A stretch of DNA of 64,000 nucleotides, taken from Candidatus Thorarchaeota archaeon. GTDB lineage: Archaea; Asgardarchaeota; Thorarchaeia; Thorarchaeales; Thorarchaeaceae. The DNA lies in assembly GCA_003345545.1 (NCBI GenBank), contig PRDH01000021.1, forward strand, positions 1 through 64,000, read 5' to 3'. The notes under the pieces are model-generated. The model had not been told where the DNA came from and did no database searches. It was given only the letters and a program-made list of their open reading frames with translations. The stretch's first letter is position 1. Each line of letters begins with the position of its first letter. Shown in pieces: positions 23,559-32,051 of the stretch. The position numbers and the translations under genes were made by a program.

Positions 23559-24281
23559 CTACTGTCGGCGCAGCACATATATCGTCCAAGGCGCTATTCT
23601 GGTTTCGTTGACCCAATCATAGGGCTCCTTCTTCTTCGCCAGAGGCCTATAGACGTGAACAATCTTCAACTGAGCAGTACGATATGTTTCCCTGTAGGAT
23701 TCGACAGTCCAGAGGATGTCGGTCACGGGTCTCTTGTCCTCAATATCCAGCTGGATAATACGTACAATGTCCCCACTCTTTGCAGCTCTATTCTCTGGGA
23801 AGTCCTTGGTGGAGAATGATGTCCATTCATGAGTGTATATCTCCGGTGATGATACCAGATTGATCAGCACACCATCATCTCTCAGAAGGTCTCTCAGTCC
23901 TCTTAGGTTCATGACCTTCTTTTCCATCGTCGGAATGTTGTCAAAGGGAAATGCAGACAAGATACAATCGAACGCGTTCTTCTCGAATATGCTGAAGTCC
24001 CCCTCCTTGATGACACGGTAGTTTCCCTCTGGATCTGCCTTACGGGCTCGCTTTACCATCTCCTCGGATATATCAATTCCAATCGTCTGGAGCCCAAGCC
24101 TCTGTAAGAATCTGGCTGAGCGCCCGGAACCACATCCAAAGTCTAGTGCCTTTCTGCCTCTGACATGCTTCGTAATGATGGCAGGTAAATCTCTGAATGC
24201 CAAGTAGTATGTGCCAGGGAACTCGAGCCGCGAATATGCATCTGCCCGAACGGCATCCTCATAGACATTGGAGAACTCCAT
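23559..24281 (-). CDS. Class I SAM-dependent methyltransferase
   Basis: The 240-residue protein has methyltransferase motif I 'KALDFGCGSGRSARFLQRLG', motif II 'GIDISEEMVKRARK', a 'NYRVIKEGDFSIFEKNAFDCILSAFPFDNIP' strand region and a beta-hairpin C-terminal half. This fits UbiE/Methyltransf_11-type enzymes that methylate small molecules; the substrate is unknown. The longer start at 24287 adds two residues. It is the only enzyme in a run of membrane-protein genes. Confidence 0.88.
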   Translation of the reverse strand: MEFSNVYEDAVRADAYSRLEFPGTYYLAFRDLPAIITKHVRGRKALDFGCGSGRSARFLQRLGLQTIGIDISEEMVKRARKADPEGNYRVIKEGDFSIFEKNAFDCILSAFPFDNIPTMEKKVMNLRGLRDLLRDDGVLINLVSSPEIYTHEWTSFSTKDFPENRAAKSGDIVRIIQLDIEDKRPVTDILWTVESYRETYRTAQLKIVHVYRPLAKKKEPYDWVNETRIAPWTIYVLRRQ

Positions 24282-24413
24282 TCTCACGCCTCAGACCTTG
24301 CTGGAAGGCTCTCTTGATTTATCGATTGTGATTGAATTCACTTTGCTACAAGTAGCTGTACCTGCACGGTCTGTCCTCTGACTGCATTAGAGCCATTGGC
24401 CTTCGGCGATTGA

Positions 24414-24713
24414 TCATGGTGGTTTTTCATCCTCTGAGAGGTCCATGACCTCCTCGTCAAAGGGAGTCCCGTGATAGTGAAACTGGAAGAGCGGTCTTCC
24501 TCTCAGCGGTAGCCCGCAGCTCAGAAGTGGTAGGATCACGAACGCACTCATCAGTAGAGCATACGGAAGCTGATCAAGTCCCATGATGATGACAGGGAGC
24601 ATGAGAATGATTAGGATGGGGAGAAGCACCACCACTAGGCATGCATAATACCCTCGCGGTCTCTCCTGATGCTCCCAATCTCGAGCCATATTGCTATCAT
24701 GCTCATAGTCCAC
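24414..24713 (-). CDS. Small two-helix membrane protein
   Basis: The 99-residue protein (GTG 24713, or ATG 24689) has two membrane helices ('ACLVVVLLPILIILMLPVIIMG' and 'ALLMSAFVILPLLSCGLPL'). A soluble tail with 'FHYHGTPFDEEVMDLSEDEKPP' follows. No family is recognised. Confidence 0.45.
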   Translation of the reverse strand: MDYEHDSNMARDWEHQERPRGYYACLVVVLLPILIILMLPVIIMGLDQLPYALLMSAFVILPLLSCGLPLRGRPLFQFHYHGTPFDEEVMDLSEDEKPP

Positions 24714-24822
24714 TTGTCATGTAATAAGAATCGCCGTCAAAGCATTTGACGAGAAACAAAAAGAAGGTGGAAACGAAGGTGGGCAGTTGGAGACCGCCCA
24801 TCCCGTCTCTTGTACTAATGAC

Positions 24823-25032
24823 CTAGAAGTCGTAAGCCTTCAGAGTCTTTCGCTTGTTGTCTTTGCAGCGAGCTGCTGCATCGAGAAGCAGGTGGTTGAT
24901 GGCGTTGTTGAATGCATCATATGCATCGCTGCCGACCATCATATCCTTATCTCTGGCAAAATCCTGTATTGCCTTCTTGACATAGAAGGTGTACTTTCCA
25001 GTCTTAGCCACTGGCTTTGCTTTCTTTGACAT
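24823..25032 (-). CDS. Short archaeal histone-fold DNA-binding protein
   Basis: From ATG 25032 the 69-residue protein begins with a basic 'MSKKAKPVAK' tail. A histone fold follows: helix 1 'FYVKKAIQDFAR', the long helix 2 'SDAYDAFNNAINHLLLDAAARCKDN' and the loop 'KRKTLKAYDF'. The R/K-T-(I/L)-K-A-x-D motif at the loop-2/helix-3 junction is diagnostic. The chain ends right after it, so helix 3 is nearly absent, as in short histones such as Bdellovibrio HBb and some archaeal relatives. The longer frame to 25218 is not supported by a ribosome site. Confidence 0.75.
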   Translation of the reverse strand: MSKKAKPVAKTGKYTFYVKKAIQDFARDKDMMVGSDAYDAFNNAINHLLLDAAARCKDNKRKTLKAYDF

Positions 25033-25540
25033 TTCATAACCCCATATAGTGCTTTCCCGCTTGGCAAGGCTGGACAACAAGTTGCATCCACACCCCCAAG
25101 CAAAGGCGAAGATAGCCATAGTCATCTGGTTAATAAGCATATGGTGCATAGAATGCCTCAGCAGGCTTGTCTGATGGATTTCTACGAAGGTCCCTTTTGG
25201 AGCCACAGAAGGCCTCAAAAGTACTGTTTTGTGAGGGTCTCCGGATGACTTTCATCCATTTTGAGCATCCGGCTTCTGGCCGACCCCAGAGAGACGCGCC
25301 GAAGATGAATTGATGAGGAATAGAGTTGTCGCCGCACTTACAGTCAATACTGAGGTAATCCTTGGATCAGGCTCTGGCTTTACTACACATGTTCATCACA
25401 AACACTGAAACGCCAATCCTCTTCACATCCGGCATCGCCTGAGTCTCTAACTTGAGCCTCTCCAAGAACCCCCATTCATACTAGAGGAAGATGATATCTC
25501 CTGCGTTATGAGATGCAGGCGTAAACTGTAATTAGATACA
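25033..25540. other. Intergenic region, no gene seen
   Basis: About 500 bases lie between the histone gene and the ArsR-like regulator. I find no convincing ORF, tRNA or repeat. A minus-strand TATA-like GCTTATTAACC near 25125 could drive the histone gene with a leader of about 70 bases. Confidence 0.4.
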
Positions 25541-25569
25541 TTTATATGTTTACTGTACTAATGTACAGT
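25541..25569 (+). promoter_or_regulatory. TATA box and inverted-repeat operator
   Basis: TTTATATG (25541-25548) is followed by ACTGTAC, TAAT, GTACAGT (25552-25569), perfect 7-bp arms. The repeat sits where transcription should begin, 13 bases before the ATG of an ArsR-like gene. This position suits repression by the encoded regulator. Confidence 0.6.
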
Positions 25570-25581
25570 TGTTGAACTACA

Positions 25582-26547
25582 ATGACCGAACACATTGATG
25601 ATATCAAGAAAGAACTTGAAGAGGTTCGCAGGCTCAAGGAGGAGCTACGACGAGAAGTCGAGGATGCGAAACGACAGAAAGAAGAGATGCGTCGAGAGAG
25701 AAGCGACGATGACCGCGAGCGAGAGGAAGCACGAAGACACTACTATGAGATGGGAACGTCTCGGCCTCCGAAATCACCAAAGCCTCCTCGAGAGCCCAGA
25801 CATGTGCCGCCCGTGAAGATTGACATTGCTGGCATCACAGATAGCCTCGAGGACATGATGGAGGATCTTGGTCATTCAATAGAAACGTCGATCAAAGACC
25901 TCGATGGAATAACAGAGGGTTTCAAGATTCCAGGAGTTCATATCCGCACACGCGGCCATAGGGGGAAGGCTGACAGAAGAAAAGAGATTGAAGCCATAAC
26001 CCCTGAGCGCATTGCAAAGATTGTTGCACCCCTTGGGAGTGAGGAACGCCTTGGAATTCTGGACTATCTCAAGACCGGCGGTAAGTCTTTCAATGACATT
26101 GAGATATTCACCGGAAAGACTGGGAGCTCCCTTACTCACCATCTCAATCCGCTCGTGGAAGCAGGCTATGTTGTGAAGGGAGAGGTACGAGGCACCTACT
26201 ACGTCACAGTGGAAGGTCGCCTAGCATACCGTCTGGCTCAGTGGCTCACTCACAGAGTTGAGAAACAGCGTGAGCAGACAGGAAATAATGGTGGCAGTGG
26301 TGAGAGTAAGGTCGATGTGGAGTTCGACGAAACTTCTGAGGATGATGGCGATATTATCGTGCTTGAGAATGAGGACGACGTTGAGGCGGCTGCTGATCAT
26401 CTCGACCGGGTTGCAGACGAGATAGATAGGGCGAAGGACAAGATCGAGGATGTCACCGATATCATCGATGAGGCGCGGGATGCTCAAGATGAAGCAGAAG
26501 AGGCCGAGGACGAAGATGACCTCGACGATTTGGACTGGAAGGACTAG
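25582..26547 (+). CDS. ArsR-like winged-helix regulator with coiled-coil and acidic tail
   Basis: The 321-residue protein has three parts. Residues 1-60 are a long charged coiled coil (Glu/Lys/Arg heptads). Residues 130-225 form a winged helix of ArsR type ('RIAKIVAPLGSEERLGILDYL', 'GKSFNDIEIFTGKTGSSLTHHLNPLVEAGYV', wing 'GEVRGTYYVTVEGR'). Residues 240-321 are strongly acidic and end in DDLDDLDWKD. It should bind DNA as a dimer and probably represses its own operon through the inverted repeat 13 bases upstream. It is followed after six bases by a gene that ends in a like acidic motif. Confidence 0.82.
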   Translation: MTEHIDDIKKELEEVRRLKEELRREVEDAKRQKEEMRRERSDDDREREEARRHYYEMGTSRPPKSPKPPREPRHVPPVKIDIAGITDSLEDMMEDLGHSIETSIKDLDGITEGFKIPGVHIRTRGHRGKADRRKEIEAITPERIAKIVAPLGSEERLGILDYLKTGGKSFNDIEIFTGKTGSSLTHHLNPLVEAGYVVKGEVRGTYYVTVEGRLAYRLAQWLTHRVEKQREQTGNNGGSGESKVDVEFDETSEDDGDIIVLENEDDVEAAADHLDRVADEIDRAKDKIEDVTDIIDEARDAQDEAEEAEDEDDLDDLDWKD

Positions 26548-26562
26548 AGGAGGATGAACAAG

Positions 26563-27327
26563 ATGGAGAGACTAATACCGGATGACAATGTAATGGTTAC
26601 AACTGAGAACCATGATCTAATCTCCCACGAGAAGGCCTTGGTCAAGATGGATGCTGGCTGTGTGTGGGTGTATCTTCTCGAGGATGGAGTGCGAGTTGGT
26701 GCTGCGTTCGTCGGACCATCTCGATTCGCAGTTGACGCTATTGCTGAAACCAAGTTCGGCGCCATGGGTGAGTCAGTGTCTGGTTCTCTTGAAGGTGTTC
26801 AGCTCTATGTGGGTGTAGTACCCCTGGAGGTAATCTCCAGGAGCGCTGATGAATCATGTCTTCAGAAGCAAGGATTTCATGATACGAAGTCTTTCCTGAC
26901 AGAGATTGAATCGACAATCAAGGACCAGTTGAATGGTGACCGATCGCAGGTCAAGATAGATCAGAAGGAGAGGTCCCAGATACTCTTCGGTCGTGATACT
27001 GAGAAGGTCAAGATCATCCTGGTTCTGAGTAAGAAGAAGGGTCTAGTCTTCACCCACGGGAAGCAGGTGTTCGTACTCGGTGATGACAGTATGGTTTCGG
27101 TGAGCAAGTCTGGTGTTGCCATCTCAGACAAGCATGGCAAGCACATCGTCGTTGGGAAAGGTGGCATTCATGGCATTGACAACTTTGTGGACATCGGACC
27201 AATCATTACAGAGTCGGTGACCAACGCGATGAAGAGCCTGAAGGGCCTAAAGTCCCTCAAATCCATGAAGAAGAGCCTGAAGGGCTTTCCATACGACAAC
27301 GTGGATGATTTTGACTGGGATGACTAG
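26563..27327 (+). CDS. Uncharacterised partner of ArsR-like regulator, acidic tail
   Basis: The 254-residue protein starts at ATG 26563 (AGGAGG nine bases upstream); ATG 26554 has no room for that site. It shows two beta-rich regions, the first ('LVKMDAGCVWVYLLEDGVRVGAAFVGP') and a second ('KGLVFTHGKQVFVLGDDSMVSVSKSGVAIS'). A Lys/Leu repeat follows ('SLKGLKSLKSMKKSLKG'), then the end YDNVDDFDWDD. No signal or membrane helix is present. The final D-D-x-D-W-x-D matches the tail of the upstream regulator, so the two may share a binding partner. Unknown function. Confidence 0.65.
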   Translation: MERLIPDDNVMVTTENHDLISHEKALVKMDAGCVWVYLLEDGVRVGAAFVGPSRFAVDAIAETKFGAMGESVSGSLEGVQLYVGVVPLEVISRSADESCLQKQGFHDTKSFLTEIESTIKDQLNGDRSQVKIDQKERSQILFGRDTEKVKIILVLSKKKGLVFTHGKQVFVLGDDSMVSVSKSGVAISDKHGKHIVVGKGGIHGIDNFVDIGPIITESVTNAMKSLKGLKSLKSMKKSLKGFPYDNVDDFDWDD

Positions 27328-27363
27328 TCCTCACCCAAATCGAAATCAGTATGGGCTTTAAGT

Positions 27364-27396
27364 AGACAGAGTGCTAGTTACTCTGTCTAATTTCAT
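27364..27396 (+). terminator. Terminator of regulator operon
   Basis: AGACAGAGT, seven-base loop, ACTCTGTCT (perfect 9-bp stem), followed by AATTTCATT. Confidence 0.6.
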
Positions 27397-27483
27397 TCTA
27401 GGGTGGCTATCCAACATGTCAGGTATCTTTGATTGACGATGTCTGGGCAAAAGTTGATAGCAGTCTGGGATGACAGATAGTCT

Positions 27484-27669
27484 GTGACTTTGTTTCAGGG
27501 ACTCACCGGTTCTCTCTCCATGTCTACCACATCAACCGTTCTGACTGACGGTCTCTATCTGCCACCAACAGTGCTGCCTCTCGTTCTTGCGGTAATTATC
27601 GTCGCAGCAATCGCGATTGGAACAAAAATCCTGACCAAAAAAAAAGTTCCTGACACAGATGTAGTATAG
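27484..27669 (+). CDS. Possible small single-helix membrane protein
   Basis: The 61-codon frame starts at GTG 27484 (or ATG 27520). It encodes a Thr/Ser-rich outside part, one membrane helix ('LPLVLAVIIVAAIAIGTKIL') and a basic-to-acidic tail 'TKKKVPDTDVV'. The layout equals the C-terminal anchor of the surface proteins in this window, so it may be a true small protein or a remnant of one. A run of nine A at 27637-27645 is prone to frameshift. Confidence 0.4.
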   Translation: MTLFQGLTGSLSMSTTSTVLTDGLYLPPTVLPLVLAVIIVAAIAIGTKILTKKKVPDTDVV

Positions 27670-27671
27670 GA

Positions 27672-29507
27672 CTAGACTGTCCTCTGTAATGCTCGCGGTC
27701 GAATCTGCAGGTCGTACAACGAGTAGTATTTGCCCCTTTTCTGCATCAGGTCTGCATGCCTTCCAGACTCAACAATCTTGCCATGCTCCAACACGACGAT
27801 TCTGTCCGCGTTCACGATAGTCGATAGACGATGTGCAATGACGATAGAAGTTCGTCCTCGCAGAAGTACTCTCATTCCCTTCTGAATTGCATGTTCTGTA
27901 TAGATATCGATGGAACTTGTGGCCTCATCGAGGATGAGGATTCTGGGGTCTGCAAGAAGCACCCTTGCAAAGCTCACAAGCTGCCTCTCGCCCTCGGAGA
28001 GTCGCGCGCCACGTTCACCCACCTCGGTATCTAGTCCCTTGTCGAGATTCTCAATAATCCTTCTTGCTCCGATGGCATCAAGCGCTGCGATAATCTCCTC
28101 CTCAGTCGCATCCTGATGACCATATCGTATATTGTCCCTGACTGTGCCCATGAAGAGAAACGCATCTTGAAGCACAAGGCCAATACGTGAATGGAGCGAT
28201 CGCTGCGTGACTGACCTGACATCGATTTCATCAATCTGAATAGAGCCTCTCTGAACGTCGTAGAATCTATTCAACAGATTAACGATGGTCGTCTTTCCTG
28301 CTCCTGTGTCCCCGACAATCGCAATTGCGTCTCCAGGTTGTATGTCAAGGTTGAAGTTCTCAAGTACTGCAGTCCCTCCAGTGTAACCAAATGTCACGTT
28401 GTTAAAGCGAACATGTCCCTTTATCTCTGGCATTGGCAGCGCGTCTGGAGAGTCCTGAATAGCAGACTCTGTATCCAATATTGAAAAGACACGTTCCCCG
28501 CCAGCAAAAGCGCTCTGAACATCTGTATAGAATTGGGCAATCGTCAGAATAGGTCTGAAGAAGCGGTCGCTGAACTGCACGAACATAACAATAGTCCCAA
28601 TAGTCATCACGGGAGTCAAGACAGGATTAATGTACAGAAAACTCGGGTCTAGGATGAACCAGCTTCCGAAGAAGAGGACTATGGCTACTCCTAACGCACT
28701 GATGAACCGAACCACGGGGAAGAATGCAGCCTGAGCCTTTCCAGCATCGACATTCGACTGATAGTCCGCCTCATTATATCCAGCAAAAATCTCAGCACTC
28801 GTTTTCTCTCTGGCAAAGCTCTTGGTCACCTTTGCACCAGATATGCTCTCAGCGAGGTTGGAAGTGACGGTTGATATGGTCTTTCTCGTGCGTCGATAGG
28901 CCTCTCTCATTACCTTACGGAAATAGACAGTAGTGATGAGAAGGATCGGAATGATAGCAAGTGATACCAATGCCAGTCTGAGGTCCGCGACGAACATAGC
29001 CCATCCAATAGCAAAGACAACAAAGACCTGAGCAAATGTGTTGATCAGCTCTCCACCAAGAAGTTCGCTCATGCGGTCGATATCGTTAGTGAGCCTAGAG
29101 ATTATCCTGCCGCTTGAGGAGTGGTCATGGAACTCTTCTGACATCTCCTGCAGGTGGCAATATAGCTGCTGACGTATGTCATACACTGCTCGCTGACCCA
29201 TGAGAGTCATCAGGTATCCGCTTCCATATGTCGCAATCCATGCGAAGGCCTGCAGGACAACGTAGAGCAATGTTGTGAGAGCGACAGAGTGCATATCACC
29301 ACTTACGAAGTCCACATCTATGGCCTGTCTAAGCACAAAGGGTGACCAGACACTGAGAATGATTGTAACAGCGGTAAGTACTATGACAGTCGCGAACAAC
29401 CTCCTATACGCGAACAGGTACTTCACCATGCGGATGAGGAGGGTGGAGTCTGAATATTCGTAGGTTCGCGCATCTGGATCGTCTGCGCTGTCAAGTGTCC
29501 TACTCAC
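27672..29507 (-). CDS. ABC exporter half-transporter with consensus catalytic Glu
   Basis: The 611-residue protein has six membrane helices (residues about 30-330) and a nucleotide-binding domain. It shows Walker A GDTGAGKTT, Q-loop LVLQDAF, signature LSEGERQ (not the usual LSGGQ), Walker B ILILDEATSS with the catalytic Glu, and H-loop AHRLS. It overlaps the upstream half-transporter by eight bases and starts at GTG 29507, five bases after GAGGTGA. Together they form a heterodimeric type IV exporter of the multidrug/lipid type. The altered signature predicts that it contributes the weak half of the degenerate ATP site. Confidence 0.93.
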   Translation of the reverse strand: MSRTLDSADDPDARTYEYSDSTLLIRMVKYLFAYRRLFATVIVLTAVTIILSVWSPFVLRQAIDVDFVSGDMHSVALTTLLYVVLQAFAWIATYGSGYLMTLMGQRAVYDIRQQLYCHLQEMSEEFHDHSSSGRIISRLTNDIDRMSELLGGELINTFAQVFVVFAIGWAMFVADLRLALVSLAIIPILLITTVYFRKVMREAYRRTRKTISTVTSNLAESISGAKVTKSFAREKTSAEIFAGYNEADYQSNVDAGKAQAAFFPVVRFISALGVAIVLFFGSWFILDPSFLYINPVLTPVMTIGTIVMFVQFSDRFFRPILTIAQFYTDVQSAFAGGERVFSILDTESAIQDSPDALPMPEIKGHVRFNNVTFGYTGGTAVLENFNLDIQPGDAIAIVGDTGAGKTTIVNLLNRFYDVQRGSIQIDEIDVRSVTQRSLHSRIGLVLQDAFLFMGTVRDNIRYGHQDATEEEIIAALDAIGARRIIENLDKGLDTEVGERGARLSEGERQLVSFARVLLADPRILILDEATSSIDIYTEHAIQKGMRVLLRGRTSIVIAHRLSTIVNADRIVVLEHGKIVESGRHADLMQKRGKYYSLYDLQIRPRALQRTV

Positions 29508-31428
29508 TATGCTCACCTCTTGGCGATTCTGCAACTGCAAAGGGGTCTAGTGAAATACTTGCAGCCAGTTCCATCTCTGTGAGTGTTTCGTGGATGTTGT
29601 GGTATAGCCCTCTGCTAGCGATGAGCTCTTCATGACTGCCTTGCTCAACAATCTGTCCCCGTTCCATCATCACTATGAGATCCGCGTTGCGCACAGTGCT
29701 CAATCGATGTGTGATGATGAATGTAGTTCTTCCCCTCATCAAGTTCTCAAGTGCCTTCTGAATGAGTAACTCCGTCTTTGCATCAACAGAGCTAGTGGAA
29801 TCATCAAGTATCAGAATCCGCGGGTTGGCCAGCAGAGCTCGGGCGATTGCAACTCTCTGCTTCTGACCTCCACTGAGAGTGACTCCGCGTTCTCCTATCT
29901 CAGTATCATAGCCTTTCTCAAGGGTCATGATGAAGTCATGAATCATCGCTGCCTTCGCAGCCTCTATCACCTCTTCAAGAGAGGCACCCATCCGACCAAA
30001 TGCAATGTTCTCTCTGATTGTCGTCGAAAACAGAAACGGATCTTGATGCACCATCCCAATTCGTCTTCTGAGGTCGTCAAGCGCATAGTGCCTGATATCG
30101 ATTCCATCAATCTTGATTGCTCCTGGCGGCTCAACAGTCAAAGTTTCACCATCTGTTTCGACCTGGTCATTGACTACTCTGTACTCTTTGCCGCCTATGA
30201 TTACTATTCCCTTGTCATCTATACGATAGCTTCTTCCCTGATAGATGACAGTACTACTGTCATCTACATCGTAGAATCTTGGAATCAGGTTCACCAAGCT
30301 TGTTTTTCCAGATCCAGTCCCCCCCAGCAGGGCAACGATCTGACCCGGTTCCACATGCAGGGACACATCACGAAGGATATAGCTGTCCCCCCTATAACCA
30401 AAAGACACGTTCTTGAAATCGACTGCTCCGACGAATCCGGTGGCATCTACCGGGTACTTTGGATCCATCACCTCATCAATAGCATCAAGAATGTAGAAGG
30501 TACGATCACCTGATGCTGAGGCCCTCTGGTACGTGCCCACTCCCCAGCTTAGGAATCGCGCTGGGAGGAAGAGCATAGTCACGAGCGATACAAATCCGAC
30601 GAACTCACCCAGTGTCAGATTAGTGGTAACAAGAATCGCATATCCGCCGATATAGATTAGAAATCCAACTGCCATGCCGAAAATCGAAGGAAGCATCGGT
30701 TGGAAAAACGCTTCGAGTTTGCCGGCCTGGACTCTTCGGTAAAGAAAGCCTCTGTTCTCTCTCTCTACCCTCAGTGCTTCTCTCTCTTCCGCAGCGAATG
30801 ACCTCACGACCTTGTGTCCCACCACGTTCTCCGCCAAGACCGAGCTGAGCACACCGTATTGATTGCGCGCACTGAGAAACACTGGTCTCACCTTCTTTGC
30901 GAAGGCATAGATGAAAACAATCATCACAGGCACCAATAGGAGCATGTATGCTGTAAGGGTGGTATTCACACTCCACATCACGATGTAGGTGCCAACAAGC
31001 TGCACAGCCCCGACGAACAGAACGCGATAACCCATGTAGAGAAACTCTCTCATAAAGGCGACATCAGTGGTCACACGTGCGAGCAGCTGCCCTGTTTCAT
31101 TCTGATCGTAGAATGATAGATCTTTCTCCATGAGACTCTCATATAGATCCTCACGTAAGGAATAGATTACGTGCTGAGAGGAGATTGCTGACCCATAACG
31201 CCCAAGCATATCGAAGATCGCGTAGAGGATATTGAGACCAATAAAGAGGAGAGTGTACGGGACGAGAAGATCGAGTTGACTCCCAAGGATTACCTGATCC
31301 ACAATCTGAATCGTGACAAGCGGTGTGAGAAGATTGAATGCAGTGCCAATGGCTGATGCAGCAAGGAAACCGAGGAAGAGATTCCTTCTCCTCAAGGCAT
31401 ACCCTGTGAGTCTCCGTATATGACCCAT
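29500..31428 (-). CDS. ABC exporter half-transporter with degenerate Walker B and NBD insertion
   Basis: The 642-residue protein has six membrane helices and a nucleotide-binding domain with Walker A GGTGSGKTS, Q-loop MVHQDPF, signature LSGGQKQR and H-loop THRLS. Walker B is ILILDDSTSS, with Asp in place of the catalytic Glu. This is the expected partner of the LSEGE subunit next door (compare TM287/TM288). Between Walker A and the Q-loop it carries about 45 extra residues with two repeated beta-strand units ('YQGRSYRIDD' and 'IGGKEYRVVND'). ATG 31428 is taken as the start; the frame is open to 31497. Confidence 0.92.
   Translation of the reverse strand: MGHIRRLTGYALRRRNLFLGFLAASAIGTAFNLLTPLVTIQIVDQVILGSQLDLLVPYTLLFIGLNILYAIFDMLGRYGSAISSQHVIYSLREDLYESLMEKDLSFYDQNETGQLLARVTTDVAFMREFLYMGYRVLFVGAVQLVGTYIVMWSVNTTLTAYMLLLVPVMIVFIYAFAKKVRPVFLSARNQYGVLSSVLAENVVGHKVVRSFAAEEREALRVERENRGFLYRRVQAGKLEAFFQPMLPSIFGMAVGFLIYIGGYAILVTTNLTLGEFVGFVSLVTMLFLPARFLSWGVGTYQRASASGDRTFYILDAIDEVMDPKYPVDATGFVGAVDFKNVSFGYRGDSYILRDVSLHVEPGQIVALLGGTGSGKTSLVNLIPRFYDVDDSSTVIYQGRSYRIDDKGIVIIGGKEYRVVNDQVETDGETLTVEPPGAIKIDGIDIRHYALDDLRRRIGMVHQDPFLFSTTIRENIAFGRMGASLEEVIEAAKAAMIHDFIMTLEKGYDTEIGERGVTLSGGQKQRVAIARALLANPRILILDDSTSSVDAKTELLIQKALENLMRGRTTFIITHRLSTVRNADLIVMMERGQIVEQGSHEELIASRGLYHNIHETLTEMELAASISLDPFAVAESPRGEHSE
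30242..30266. repeat. 25-bp perfect inverted repeat inside ABC gene
   Basis: TAGATGACAGTA, one base, TACTGTCATCTA: 12-bp perfect arms within coding sequence. It marks the exact place where the NBD of the 29500-31428 gene departs from the usual ABC sequence. Confidence 0.75.
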
Positions 31429-31495
31429 CTGCTCAGCACCGTCGTCATTGAGCTTTCGAACCCTAATGATAAGAGTTGCGAAGGTGACACATTCC

Positions 31496-31512
31496 AAAAG
31501 GGCTCAAGCCCT
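31496..31512 (-). terminator. Terminator between flavodoxin and ABC genes
   Basis: On the minus strand AGGGCT-TG-AGCCCT is followed by TTTT, 12 bases after the flavodoxin stop. Confidence 0.5.
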
Positions 31513-31523
31513 GTTCTAGGGCT

Positions 31524-31940
31524 CTAAGAGCAACTAGCAGCGAGCTTTTCTCCGAGGCTGCGACACTCAGCCAGTATGCTCTCTGCAGGATAGTCTTTCG
31601 CCTTGATTGGTTGTTCGCTGACCAGTGTGCCGCCAAGTTCCTTCAGCTTCGCACTGATTTCATCAGGAGCCTCTCCGCTCCACCCATACGATCCGAACGC
31701 TGCTGTTGGCAGCCCGTTGAGTTTTGGCAGTTCTGAGAGTATTCGTTTCACTATTGGAAGAACTCTCGTCATTCGTGTTGAACTCCCGACAGCAAGAGCG
31801 CAGACACCTTCAAGACTGCTGAAGTCCTGAGCATCAACGACAGCGCACTCTCCGCCAGCCAACGTAGCACCCTCGCGTATTGCCTCGGCCATGGCCTTTG
31901 TTCGGCCTCTAGTGCTCTCATAGATAATCATGACTTTCAT
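31524..31940 (-). CDS. Flavodoxin-like protein
   Basis: The 138-residue protein has the flavodoxin FMN phosphate loop 'IYESTRGRTKAMAEAI' after strand 1. Loops 'VGSSTRMTRVLP' and 'FGSYGWSGEAPDEI' contact the isoalloxazine ring, as in the C-terminal domain of FprA flavo-diiron proteins. It is an FMN electron carrier; the partner is not adjacent. Its own terminator separates it from the ABC exporter genes. Confidence 0.9.
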   Translation of the reverse strand: MKVMIIYESTRGRTKAMAEAIREGATLAGGECAVVDAQDFSSLEGVCALAVGSSTRMTRVLPIVKRILSELPKLNGLPTAAFGSYGWSGEAPDEISAKLKELGGTLVSEQPIKAKDYPAESILAECRSLGEKLAASCS

Positions 31941-32051
31941 CTTGGCTCTCTTGAGGCATCATTGTCATGAAACAAAAGACTATCGAATGGACAGTGCTGA
32001 TGTCACACTACCACTCTCTAGATAAGGAGGAATTCGCACTACAGACCCAGC

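Noticed and set aside
25033-25218. N-terminal extension of the histone ORF
   Set aside because: The added 62 residues have no ribosome site and no histone-like character; ATG 25032 gives the expected length.
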